Translations under genes and position numbers: made by a program
Shown: positions 55,135-63,764 of the stretch, piece after piece
How positions within the stretch are numbered: position 1 is the stretch's first letter
Layout of the letters: every line of letters begins with the position of its first letter
Assembly (NCBI GenBank): GCA_963704405.1
Contig: OY969903.1
Span: 1,178,001 to 1,242,000 of the forward strand
DNA from: MFD01213-c1 sp963704405
GTDB lineage: Bacteria > Planctomycetota > Phycisphaerae > Tepidisphaerales > Tepidisphaeraceae
Direction of reading: 5' to 3'
DNA: 64,000 nucleotides
Notes under the pieces: model-generated
Told to the model about the DNA's origin: nothing
Database searches by the model: none
Seen by the model: only the letters and a program-made list of their open reading frames with translations

Positions 55135-58100
55135 ATGCCACGACGCACCGACATCCACACGATCCTGATCATCGGCTCCGGACCTATTGTCATCGGCCAG
55201 GGCTGCGAGTTTGACTATTCCGGTGTGCAGGCTTGCCGCGCGCTCAGGGAAGAGGGATATCGCATTGTGCTGATCAACAGCAATCCCGCGACGATCATGA
55301 CCGATCCGGAGTTTGCTGATGCTACTTATATTGAGCCGATCACGCCTGAAGCGGTCGAAAAAATTCTGATTTACGAAAAGAGCAAAGGCACGCCGATCGA
55401 TGCGGTCCTTCCTACGCTTGGCGGGCAGACGGGTTTGAACACCGCCATGGCCTGCTATGACCGCGGCATCTTTACAAAATTTGGCGTGAAAATGATCGGC
55501 GCCAACCGCGACGCCATCCATCGCGGCGAAGACCGGCAGGTTTTTAAAGACCTCATGATCCAGATCGGCCTGAAGGTTCCCCGCAGCGGTGTCGTCCATA
55601 ACATGGATGATGTGCGCAAGGTGCTGGTTGATATTGGTCTGCCGCTGATTATCCGGCCGGCGTTCACGCTCGGCGGCACGGGCGGCGGCATCGCCTACAA
55701 TATCGAAGAATTCGAAAACACCGTCCAGCGCGGGCTCGACGCTTCGCCGGTCACCGAAGTGCTTATCGAGCAATCTGTCATCGGCTGGAAAGAATTTGAA
55801 ATGGAGGTGATGCGCGACAGGAACGACAACGTCGTCATCATCTGCTCCATCGAAAACCTGGACGCCATGGGCGTGCATACCGGTGACTCCATCACCGTCG
55901 CGCCGATCCAGACGCTGACCGATAAAGAATACCAGCGCATGCGCGACGCCAGCATCGCGGTGATCCGCGCCGTCGGCGTCGAGACAGGCGGCTCCAACAT
56001 CCAGTTTGCCATCAATCCCGACAACGGCGACATGATCGTTGTCGAGATGAACCCGCGCGTGTCGCGCAGCAGTGCATTGGCATCAAAAGCAACTGGTTAT
56101 CCGATCGCCAAGCTGGCGGCGAAGCTGGCGGTGGGTTACACGCTGGATGAATTGCCGAACTACATCACCAGCCGGCGGCTCGATGGCAAATCGTCCGCGA
56201 TGGGGCAAAACCCCAGGGGCGGTGTCAGCCCGCGCGATCAATATGAGCTGTATACATCCGCGTGTTTTGAGCCGACCATCGACTACGTCGTCATCAAAAT
56301 TCCCCGCTGGACATTTGAAAAATTCCCCGACGCCGATGAAACGCTGACCACGCAGATGAAAAGCGTCGGCGAAGCGATGGCCATCGGGCGGACGTTCAAG
56401 GAAGCCCTGCAAAAAGGCATCCGAAGCATGGAAGTCAAACGCTTCGGCTTCGGCCTGGACAAGTATGACAAATGGCTGAATGCACAACGTAGCACGGGCA
56501 CCCCGCCCGTGTCTGACAGCGCTGGCCACGCCAGAAGTGCCCGTGCCGCGGATAATGACAAAACCACGCAAGGCGAATCGCTCGATCATGAATGGCCGAT
56601 CCCAACGGACAAGCTCCGGCGGAAGCTGGCAGTCCCGAGCCAGGGGCGGCTGTATTACCTGCGGTATGCGCTGAAGATGGGATGGAGCATCGATCAGGTT
56701 TATGAGCTGACGAAGATCGACCGGTGGTTTTTATCGCAGATGAAGAAGCTTGTGGAGTTCGAAGAAATCCTGGCCGGCAAGAAGGAATGGCCTGCAACAA
56801 AGAAAATCGAACTCTGGCGCACCGCCAAGGAACTTGGCTACAGCGATGTGCAGCTTGCATCAATTGCCGGATTGAAGCCTAAGGATATGCGAGCGATCCG
56901 AACTGAAAATGGCATTAAGCCCGTCTACAAACTCGTCGACACCTGCGCCGCCGAATTCGAAGCGGCGACGCCTTATTACTACAGCACCTACGAAACCCCC
57001 TACAAGCAACTGACAACGGACAGCGGACCACTGACCAAAACCGAAGATGAAATCCGCCTCACTGATCGCCCTAAAGTCATCATCATCGGTGGCGGCCCCA
57101 ACCGCATCGGCCAGGGTATCGAATTTGACTATTGCTGCGTCCACGCCGCCTTTGCGATGCGCGAGCTTGGCATTGAATCGGTGATGATCAACTCCAACCC
57201 TGAAACCGTCAGCACCGATTACGACACCAGCGATCTGCTCTTTTTCGAACCGCTGACGCATGAAGATGTCTTGAATATCTGCGAGCGGTTGAATGGCCGG
57301 CCATTTGGCCAGGCCGGCGGTCTCGTCCAAGGCGTCATTGTCCAGTTTGGCGGCCAAACGCCGCTCAACCTTGCCCGCGGCCTGATGGAAGCCGGCGTCC
57401 CGATCCTCGGCACCACCGTTGATTCCCTCGACGCCGCCGGTGATCGCGAGCAATTCCGCACGCTCCTCCAGCAACTCAAGCTCAGGCAACCCGAAAATGG
57501 CATCGCAAGATCCATCACCGAAGCGCGCGACATCGCCAGGCGCATCGGTTATCCGGTGCTCGTCCGGCCCAGCTTCGTCCTTGGCGGCCGCGCCATGGAA
57601 ATCGTCTCGGATGAAGACCAGCTCAACTACTACATGGCCAATGCAGTCGAAGCCAGCACCATCGCAGATGCGCCGATCCTCGTCGACAAATTCCTCGACA
57701 ATGCAACGGAAGTCGATGTCGATTGCATTGCCGATTTCGATCCCTCCGCCGCGGCCGCTCCGGAACGTGGACAGGCCATGGTTATCGGCGTCATGGAGCA
57801 TATCGAAGAAGCCGGCATCCATTCCGGCGACAGCGCCTGTGCCTTGCCTCCTTATTCACTCTCAAAGGAAATCGTTGCCGAGCTGAAACGCCAGACAAAG
57901 GAACTTGCCAAAGCCCTCCGCGTTCGCGGCTTGATGAACGTTCAATACGCCATCAAGGACAACGAGATTTATGTGATTGAAGTGAACCCGCGCGCCAGCC
58001 GCACGGTGCCGTTTGTGAGCAAGGCGCAGGGGCAGCCGTTTGCGAAGATCGCCGCCAAGGTGATGGCGGGCAAATCGCTGAAAGAGCTGGGTTTTGTCGA

Positions 58101-58683
58101 GCCCACGCCGCCGAAGCATGTGAGCGTGAAGGAAGTGGTTTTCCCGTTCACAAAATTCCCCGGCGTCGATGTGATTCTCGGCCCGGAAATGCGGAGCACG
58201 GGTGAAGTGATGGGCATCGACGTCAACTTCCCCCTCGCCTTCGCCAAGAGCCAGATCGCCAGCGGCACCGTCCTTCCGACCAAAGGCAGCGCCTTCATCA
58301 GCGTTCGCGACGGCGACAAGGAAGCTGTCATTCCCATCGCCCGGATGCTCGCCGACTGCGGCTTTGCACTTCTTGCCACCAGTGGCACATATGATGCACT
58401 GCGGAAGAATGACATTCCGGCCACGCGGCTGACCAAGCTGGCCGAGGGCCGGCCGAACATCCGCGACTATATTAAAAACGGCCAGATTCAGCTCATCATC
58501 AACACACCGACGCGGAAAGGTCCGCAGACAGATGAGGGCAAGATTCGCGCGATGGCAGTCCTGAACAAGGTGCCGATGGTGACGACGCTCACCGGCGCAA
58601 ACGCCGCCGCCAAGGCAATCGCTGAATTACAAAAAGGCGATTGGGGTGTGCGGCCGCTCCAGGAATATGTTGGGAAACAATGA
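55135..58683 (+). CDS. carB: Carbamoyl-phosphate synthase large subunit
   Basis: A 1182-residue enzyme that makes carbamoyl phosphate from glutamine-derived ammonia, bicarbonate and two ATP, feeding pyrimidine and arginine synthesis. Both ATP-grasp halves are present: first IGSGPIVIGQGCEFDYSG, RPAFTLGGTGGGIAYN and VEMNPRVSRSSALASKATGY; second GGGPNRIGQGIEFDYCCVHA, RPSFVLGGRAMEIV and VIEVNPRASRTVPFVSK. A C-terminal methylglyoxal-synthase-like allosteric domain starts around KGSAFISVRDGDKE. ATG 55135 gives the canonical PRRTDIHTILIIGSGP. It is about 110 residues longer than E. coli CarB; part is an insertion near residue 450-480 that coincides with a palindromic DNA element, and another near 625. 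The gene stands alone; carA is not in the window. Confidence 0.97.
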   Translation: MPRRTDIHTILIIGSGPIVIGQGCEFDYSGVQACRALREEGYRIVLINSNPATIMTDPEFADATYIEPITPEAVEKILIYEKSKGTPIDAVLPTLGGQTGLNTAMACYDRGIFTKFGVKMIGANRDAIHRGEDRQVFKDLMIQIGLKVPRSGVVHNMDDVRKVLVDIGLPLIIRPAFTLGGTGGGIAYNIEEFENTVQRGLDASPVTEVLIEQSVIGWKEFEMEVMRDRNDNVVIICSIENLDAMGVHTGDSITVAPIQTLTDKEYQRMRDASIAVIRAVGVETGGSNIQFAINPDNGDMIVVEMNPRVSRSSALASKATGYPIAKLAAKLAVGYTLDELPNYITSRRLDGKSSAMGQNPRGGVSPRDQYELYTSACFEPTIDYVVIKIPRWTFEKFPDADETLTTQMKSVGEAMAIGRTFKEALQKGIRSMEVKRFGFGLDKYDKWLNAQRSTGTPPVSDSAGHARSARAADNDKTTQGESLDHEWPIPTDKLRRKLAVPSQGRLYYLRYALKMGWSIDQVYELTKIDRWFLSQMKKLVEFEEILAGKKEWPATKKIELWRTAKELGYSDVQLASIAGLKPKDMRAIRTENGIKPVYKLVDTCAAEFEAATPYYYSTYETPYKQLTTDSGPLTKTEDEIRLTDRPKVIIIGGGPNRIGQGIEFDYCCVHAAFAMRELGIESVMINSNPETVSTDYDTSDLLFFEPLTHEDVLNICERLNGRPFGQAGGLVQGVIVQFGGQTPLNLARGLMEAGVPILGTTVDSLDAAGDREQFRTLLQQLKLRQPENGIARSITEARDIARRIGYPVLVRPSFVLGGRAMEIVSDEDQLNYYMANAVEASTIADAPILVDKFLDNATEVDVDCIADFDPSAAAAPERGQAMVIGVMEHIEEAGIHSGDSACALPPYSLSKEIVAELKRQTKELAKALRVRGLMNVQYAIKDNEIYVIEVNPRASRTVPFVSKAQGQPFAKIAAKVMAGKSLKELGFVEPTPPKHVSVKEVVFPFTKFPGVDVILGPEMRSTGEVMGIDVNFPLAFAKSQIASGTVLPTKGSAFISVRDGDKEAVIPIARMLADCGFALLATSGTYDALRKNDIPATRLTKLAEGRPNIRDYIKNGQIQLIINTPTRKGPQTDEGKIRAMAVLNKVPMVTTLTGANAAAKAIAELQKGDWGVRPLQEYVGKQ
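56485..56552 (+). repeat. Palindromic element inside the carB coding sequence
   Basis: GCACGGGCAC (56492-56501) and GTGCCCGTGC (56537-56546) are perfect inverted repeats. Between them are two further hairpins, CACGGGC/GCCCGTG and CTGGC/GCCAG. The element is read in frame as QRSTGTPPVSDSAGHARSAR. It sits in the oligomerisation domain between DKYDKWL and WPIPTDKLRR. Confidence 0.75.
57007..57036 (+). repeat. Dispersed ACTGAC/ACGGAC word repeat inside carB
   Basis: CAACTGACAACGGACAGCGG and the following ACCACTGACC share their words with the intergenic repeat at 63664-63756. They encode QLTTDSGPLT in the linker just before the second ATP-grasp half. Confidence 0.55.
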
Positions 58684-58698
58684 CAAGCGACAAATTCA

Positions 58699-59892
58699 TC
58701 ATTCCCCGCCGCCGGAGGCAAGGTTAATGCCTCTGGCAATTGCAAATTCCAAGTCGGGAACAAAGTTTTCCAGATCGATCATTTTCGTGATTCCGCAGTC
58801 CATCAGGGTCTTAAACTGCACGCGATTCATCCCGCTCACCACCAGTGTCCGGTCATGTGATTTAAGCTTGCCCGCCGCCTTTAGCAGGCTGGCGGCAGTG
58901 TCCTGATCGAACTGCGTCAATGGACTGATAACCAGGATGACCACCCGCCAATGCTTCGGCACGCGATCCACCCATGCTCCAAAATCCGGCGCATGATGCA
59001 GACGGCCCGCCTTGTGATGCGCAAGCCTGAATATTCCCACGTGTTCCGGCAACAGCGATTGGATGTTCCCGAACAGCGCCGTCAGTTCCTTGTCGGCCGT
59101 CGGGTCGATCTCGCGCACATCGGCAATTGGCGTGAGATAATCCGTCACCACGATCCAGCCCAGAAACAGAACCGGCGCCAGCAGCGCCGGCCCGCCGAGC
59201 AATTCGAAGAACACCGTTCCCGCCATTGCGCCGAACATGAACGACCCGAAGATGCTTGCCAGCAGCAGCACGCGCAGCACTGTTGGATGCCGCCGACTTA
59301 CCTTCAGAATCCGCCCGTACCGCCCGGCCCGGCGGCTGCTCATCATGTCACACCACCAAAGAAAAAGCTGTGTTCCCTCCAACCCCAGGTCGGTGATTAC
59401 GCCGGTCAGGTGCGTCGTTCGCACCACGGCGCCGGAGATTTTTGTGATCGTCGCATTCTGTAATCCCATCGCCAGCGCGGCGATCGCGCTCAGCGTCACG
59501 ACTACCTGTGGCCCATCCTCCAGCGGCCTGGGATGCAGAAGCAAACCCATCACCAGCGCTGAAAGCAGAATCGCTTCCAGGCTCATCGGCAGGATATATT
59601 TCGAAACACGCCCCGCTCGCCGGGCGCCTTCGGTCATGAAGGCGCTTGTGACCGCACCGAGCAAAAACATCACCAGCAGAAATCCAAAATAGAACAAATG
59701 CCCGACTGCGCCCGGCTGCCGCAGCGCCAATTGTCCAATCGCCCGTCCAACATGCGTGCTGTTGCCTGTCTGATGCGATACCACTTCATCGCAGGCAATC
59801 AGCATGATGACATTGGTATACCCCGCCACCCACGACAGGCTGATCGCCAACCGCGATTTCAAGCGAAACGAATAAGCTTCTGCGGACAACAT
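58699..59892 (-). CDS. YoaK-like DUF1275 membrane protein with C-terminal STAS-like domain
   Basis: A 397-residue protein. The N-terminal ~235 residues are a DUF1275 (YoaK) membrane domain: LSWVAGYTNVIMLIACDEVV, SHQTGNSTHVGRAIG, LQNATITKISGAVVRTTHLT and GVITDLG are its conserved features. DUF1275 proteins are related to transporters but have no firm function. The C-terminal ~120 residues (from about ADKELTALFGNI, with VVILVISPLTQFDQDTAASL and LVVSGMNRVQFKTLMDCGI) read like a STAS anti-sigma-antagonist domain, as in sulfate transporters. The gene converges on carB, 15 bases from its end. The fusion is noteworthy but not unique as far as I know. Confidence 0.78.
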   Translation of the reverse strand: MLSAEAYSFRLKSRLAISLSWVAGYTNVIMLIACDEVVSHQTGNSTHVGRAIGQLALRQPGAVGHLFYFGFLLVMFLLGAVTSAFMTEGARRAGRVSKYILPMSLEAILLSALVMGLLLHPRPLEDGPQVVVTLSAIAALAMGLQNATITKISGAVVRTTHLTGVITDLGLEGTQLFLWWCDMMSSRRAGRYGRILKVSRRHPTVLRVLLLASIFGSFMFGAMAGTVFFELLGGPALLAPVLFLGWIVVTDYLTPIADVREIDPTADKELTALFGNIQSLLPEHVGIFRLAHHKAGRLHHAPDFGAWVDRVPKHWRVVILVISPLTQFDQDTAASLLKAAGKLKSHDRTLVVSGMNRVQFKTLMDCGITKMIDLENFVPDLEFAIARGINLASGGGE

Positions 59893-60007
59893 CTCAACAC
59901 TTATCGGTAATCGACAAAGAAGAGGAGATGCCTTTTTTAGCCGTGGCCCCGTGACGACCCCTATTTTTCCCCCTCCACCCCTGCATCTGCCGCCCTACAA
60001 TTTCACC

Positions 60008-60925
60008 ATGACCAGACACCCCCTTGGCCGCAGTGGTTACGTTGTTTCTCCGCTCGGATTCGGCAGCGCACCGATCGGTTACCTTGCCACCGAGCAGGAG
60101 CGGGCGACGCAGATCCTCAACCTCATGCTCGATGCCGGTGTGAACCTGATCGACACCGCCGCCAGCTATCCGGGTTCGGAGGAGATGATCGCCAAAGCGA
60201 TCGGCCACCGCCGAGATGAATTCATCCTCGTCTCCAAGTGCGGCGGCAAATTGCCCGATATGCCTGATCCCGCCTGGTCGCCCGATCTCATCGCCAAAAC
60301 GGTCGACCGCTCGCTCAAAAACCTTGGCACCGATCACCTGGATGTGATGCTGCTGCACTCGTGCGATCTCACCAAGCTCCAATCCGGCGGGGTGATTGAG
60401 CCGCTGGTCAAAGCCAGGGACGCCGGGAAAATCCGCTTCGTCGGTTATTCGGGGGACAACGAAGCGGCCGCGTATGCCGCGGCACTCCCTGACATTGCCG
60501 TCATCGAAACATCCATCAGCATCGCCGACCAGATCAACATCGATAAAGTTCTGCCCATCTGCCGCCAGCACAACGTTGGCGTGCTCGCCAAGCGCCCCAT
60601 CGCCAACGCGGCCTGGAAAGACATTTCCCAGCAGCAAGGCTTGTATAAGACCTATGCCAAAACCTATTCCGACCGCCTGGCCCAGATGGAGATTAAGCCC
60701 GAAGACTTTGGCTTGCCCCCCGGCGCCTGGACCGAACTGGCGCTACGATTCACTCTCAGCCAGCCCGGCGTCCATTGCGCGATCATTGGCACCCAGAACC
60801 CGGAAAACGCCCGCGCTAACATCGCTTTGGCTGACAAAGGCTCTTTGTCAGCGGAAGTAGTCCAGAAAATTCGTGAAGCGTTTAAAAAAGCGGATGCGAG
60901 TGGGACATGGACAGGGCAGACGTAA
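60008..60925 (+). CDS. Aldo/keto reductase
   Basis: A 305-residue NADPH-dependent TIM-barrel oxidoreductase. RHPLGRSGYVVSPLGFG opens it. The catalytic tetrad is visible: Asp and Tyr in LIDTAASYPGSE, Lys in LVSKCGGK, and His in DVMLLHSCD. The C-terminal nucleotide-binding segment AIIGTQNPENARANI is conserved. I chose ATG 60008 over an in-frame ATG at 59951, which adds only a proline-rich stretch. It resembles the AKR group acting on small aldehydes or sugars. Nothing in the context shows the substrate. Confidence 0.9.
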   Translation: MTRHPLGRSGYVVSPLGFGSAPIGYLATEQERATQILNLMLDAGVNLIDTAASYPGSEEMIAKAIGHRRDEFILVSKCGGKLPDMPDPAWSPDLIAKTVDRSLKNLGTDHLDVMLLHSCDLTKLQSGGVIEPLVKARDAGKIRFVGYSGDNEAAAYAAALPDIAVIETSISIADQINIDKVLPICRQHNVGVLAKRPIANAAWKDISQQQGLYKTYAKTYSDRLAQMEIKPEDFGLPPGAWTELALRFTLSQPGVHCAIIGTQNPENARANIALADKGSLSAEVVQKIREAFKKADASGTWTGQT

Positions 60926-61002
60926 GGGGGGATGTAATGCGTGGCCCGTCATTCATAAAAATGCATTTCTGAATTTACGGGCTGCGCATTACGAGGTATG
61001 CA

Positions 61003-61905
61003 TCACCTCGCGGTTACATACTCCACTACGCCTGCATCCGGCACCAAGCCCGCCGCCGCTCCTTCTTTCAGCAGGCGATTGATCGCCTCGCGGCCTCTGG
61101 GGCCGTAGTCGATGGTCCATTGATTCACATACATGCCGACGAACTTATCCGCCAGTTCGCGGTTCAGATCGCGACCGAATTGCAGCGCATATTCCACCGC
61201 TTCGGCCCGGTGATCCAGGCTGTACTGGATCGAGCGTTTCAGGATATCGGTGACTTCCTGCATCACCCGCGGGCCGAGATTTTTGCGAATGCAGTTGCCG
61301 CCGAGGGGCAGTGGCAGGCCGGTTTTCTTGTACCACCAGACACCGGTGTCCAGCACCAGGTGCAGGCCGAGCGTTTGATAGGTGAGCTGTCCTTCGTGAA
61401 TGATCAGCCCTGCGTCTGCTTTTCCGTCGCGCACGTAAGCCGGGATTTGGTCGAAGTGAACGACCTCATAATAAAACGCCGGCGCCGCGCTTTCGGTCCG
61501 CGAGGGGTGGCTGCCGAGCTTTTCGCCTTTGCCCAGGCAAAGCTGAAGCGCCAGGAACGCCGTCGTGAGTTCGCCGGGAATAGCTATGGTCTTCCCTTTT
61601 AGAGACTCCAGGCTTACCGGCTCGCGCGCGATGACCATGGGGCCGTATTGGTCGCCCATCGAGCTGCCGCAACTGGTCAGGGCATATCGATCCGATACAT
61701 ACGGATATGCGTGAATTGAGATGGCGGTGATTTCCAGTTCGCCTTCCATCGCCCGCTTGTTGAGGGTCTGGATATCCTGAAGCACATGCTTAAAGCGGTA
61801 GGGCCCGGTTGGAAATTTGTCCTTGGCCAGGCCGTAAAACATGAACGCATCATCCGGGTCCGGCGAATGGCCCAGCCGCAGCAGCATTTCTTTGGTGTCC
61901 GGCAT
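61003..61905 (-). CDS. mqnD: 1,4-dihydroxy-6-naphthoate synthase (futalosine-pathway menaquinone synthesis)
   Basis: A 300-residue protein with the MqnD start LRLGHSPDPDDAFMFYGLA, and the conserved AISIHAYPYV, SCGSSMGDQYGP and LIIHEGQLTYQ segments. It folds like a periplasmic binding protein and converts a cyclic futalosine derivative to dihydroxynaphthoate. The related MqnA differs in these motifs, so MqnD is preferred. ATG 61905 has GGAG ten bases upstream; an earlier in-frame start at 61956 adds 17 unlike residues. The gene indicates menaquinone synthesis by the futalosine route. Other mqn genes are not in the window. Confidence 0.87.
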   Translation of the reverse strand: MPDTKEMLLRLGHSPDPDDAFMFYGLAKDKFPTGPYRFKHVLQDIQTLNKRAMEGELEITAISIHAYPYVSDRYALTSCGSSMGDQYGPMVIAREPVSLESLKGKTIAIPGELTTAFLALQLCLGKGEKLGSHPSRTESAAPAFYYEVVHFDQIPAYVRDGKADAGLIIHEGQLTYQTLGLHLVLDTGVWWYKKTGLPLPLGGNCIRKNLGPRVMQEVTDILKRSIQYSLDHRAEAVEYALQFGRDLNRELADKFVGMYVNQWTIDYGPRGREAINRLLKEGAAAGLVPDAGVVEYVTAR

Positions 61906-62150
61906 GTCGCACTGATCTCCGTTAAATCGAGCCGGGAAGTATAGGGAACCCCGCACCAGCCCGAAAGCGTTGGAGGGTTTTCATGAAATTTGAATCAGGA
62001 AGGGCATACATGCTGCCCAATCTTCACCCTAACTGCTGTGATTTGGCGGTTTGCTGCCATTCAACCGGATAAGCCGCCCAAATCTCTTTGCCGGCAGCGA
62101 AATAACGCGCATCGCCGGACGTTATAATCCGGTACCAACTAAGGCGGTTC

Positions 62151-63656
62151 ATGGCGACGACCCATCCCCTGCTGGAACCCTACCAGCCCACTTCTGCAGA
62201 TCCGTTTGACACGATCAAAGCGGCCCATCTGCTCAATCGCGCTGGTTTTGGCGGCACGCGGGCGGAGATCGAAAAAGTCTGCAAGCTTGGTCCGCAGGAC
62301 GCCGTCGATTGGCTGCTTGATTTCCCTGACGCCGGCGCTGAAGAGCAGAGCCAGACCGACGTTCCGGATCTTGGGTCGATCGCGGACTATCCCAAATCAT
62401 TTCGTGATCTCGAGCGCGCTTTTGTCGGCAAGACCGATGAAGAAAAGAAGATGCTCCGCCAGAAGTTCCAGTTGGCCAACCGCGAAGCGCTCGACGCCAC
62501 CGTGAATTGGTGGATGCATCGCATGGCATACGGCCCGCAGCCGCTTCAGGAAAAGCTCACGCTCTTCTGGCATGGTCACTTCGTCACCAGCGCGAAGGAT
62601 GAGCGCATGGCGTTTGCAATGTGGAAGCAGAATGAACTGCTGCGGGCGAATGCGGTGGGCAATTTCCGCGAATTCGTCCGAGGCATCAGCCGCGATCCGG
62701 CGATGCTCGATTACCTCAACAACACGCAGAACCGCAAAGCCCACCCTAACGAAAACTATGGCCGCGAGCTGATGGAGCTGTTCACGCTCGGCATCGGCAA
62801 TTACACCGAAGATGATGTCAAGCAGGCCGCCCGCGCGTTCACCGGCTGGGCCCATGACGGCGACGATTTTGTCTATCGCAAATTTGACCACGACGACGGC
62901 GTCAAATATTTCCTCGGACATCAGGGCAACTTCGACGGCGATGATGTCATCGACATCATTCTCTCCCAGCCTGTCTGCGGACGATTCATCGCCTCCAAGC
63001 TCTTCCGCTATTTCGCCTACGAAGACATCGACGACAAACTCGCCGAGGCGCTTGGTTCAACCCTGCGGAACGGCGGCTACGAGCTGCGCCCGCTCGTGCG
63101 CACCATCCTCACGAGCAAAGCGTTCTACAGCCAGCAATCGATCGGCTCGCAGATCAAATGCCCGATCCAACTTGTTCTGGGCACGGTGCGGCTGCTGGAA
63201 CTGCCGATGCCGCCGCAGCGCATGTTGCTCCCCGGCCTCACGCAGATGGGCCAGATTCCATTTGCGCCGCCCAACGTCCGCGGCTGGCCCGGTGGGCGCA
63301 TGTGGATCAATACCAGCACGCTCTTCGTCCGCTACAACACCGCCATCTTTCTCGCCGGCGGTGGAGCGACGCAATTACCGAAAATGGCCGGCGGCAAAAA
63401 CTTCGGCGGCATCAACAGAGGCAACAAATCAATCGAAGTCCCCGCCGTCGATTTTCATCCCGGCTCCGGTGACGCGGGCATGACCACCGCTGAAGACGTC
63501 GCCGACGCCTGGGTCGCGCGTCTCATCCAGCGTCCCATCACTACCGACAAACGCCAGGTGCTTCTGGACGCCCTGGCCAATCAGCCGCAGCGCCAGGAAA
63601 ATGTGCGAAAAATGATTCAGTTGATTGTGTCGATGCCTGAATATCAGTTGTGCTGA
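62151..63656 (+). CDS. DUF1800 domain protein
   Basis: A 501-residue protein of the DUF1800 family, abundant in Planctomycetes. The start HLLNRAGFGGTRAEIE is the family signature, then WWMHRMAYGPQPLQEKLTLF, NRKAHPNENYGRELMELFTL, GIGNYTEDDVKQAARAFTGW and FIASKLFRYFAYED. The end has FAPPNVRGWPGGRMWINTST. Function is unknown. It is followed by a DUF1501 gene, and such pairs are typical of exported protein systems where DUF1501 carries a Tat signal. There is no signal peptide here, so it may travel with its partner. Confidence 0.92.
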   Translation: MATTHPLLEPYQPTSADPFDTIKAAHLLNRAGFGGTRAEIEKVCKLGPQDAVDWLLDFPDAGAEEQSQTDVPDLGSIADYPKSFRDLERAFVGKTDEEKKMLRQKFQLANREALDATVNWWMHRMAYGPQPLQEKLTLFWHGHFVTSAKDERMAFAMWKQNELLRANAVGNFREFVRGISRDPAMLDYLNNTQNRKAHPNENYGRELMELFTLGIGNYTEDDVKQAARAFTGWAHDGDDFVYRKFDHDDGVKYFLGHQGNFDGDDVIDIILSQPVCGRFIASKLFRYFAYEDIDDKLAEALGSTLRNGGYELRPLVRTILTSKAFYSQQSIGSQIKCPIQLVLGTVRLLELPMPPQRMLLPGLTQMGQIPFAPPNVRGWPGGRMWINTSTLFVRYNTAIFLAGGGATQLPKMAGGKNFGGINRGNKSIEVPAVDFHPGSGDAGMTTAEDVADAWVARLIQRPITTDKRQVLLDALANQPQRQENVRKMIQLIVSMPEYQLC

Positions 63657-63663
63657 AGAGTGT

Positions 63664-63756
63664 CAGTCGTCCGTTGTCCGTGGTCCGTTGTCCGTTGCTG
63701 ATGTGCATCCCAGCAACGGACAACTGACCACGGACAATGGACTGCCCTGAGCAACG
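63664..63756. repeat. Inverted repeat of CCGTTGTCCGTGG-type words
   Basis: GTCCGTTGTCCGTTGCTG is mirrored by CAGCAACGGACAACTGAC across a short spacer, forming a long hairpin between the DUF1800 and DUF1501 genes. The word set recurs inside carB at 57007. A leaky terminator or mRNA-stabilising role is possible. Confidence 0.65.
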
Positions 63757-63764
63757 GACAAATT

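Noticed and set aside
56860..57822. 320-codon minus-strand frame
   Set aside because: It is antisense to carB, which is conserved throughout.
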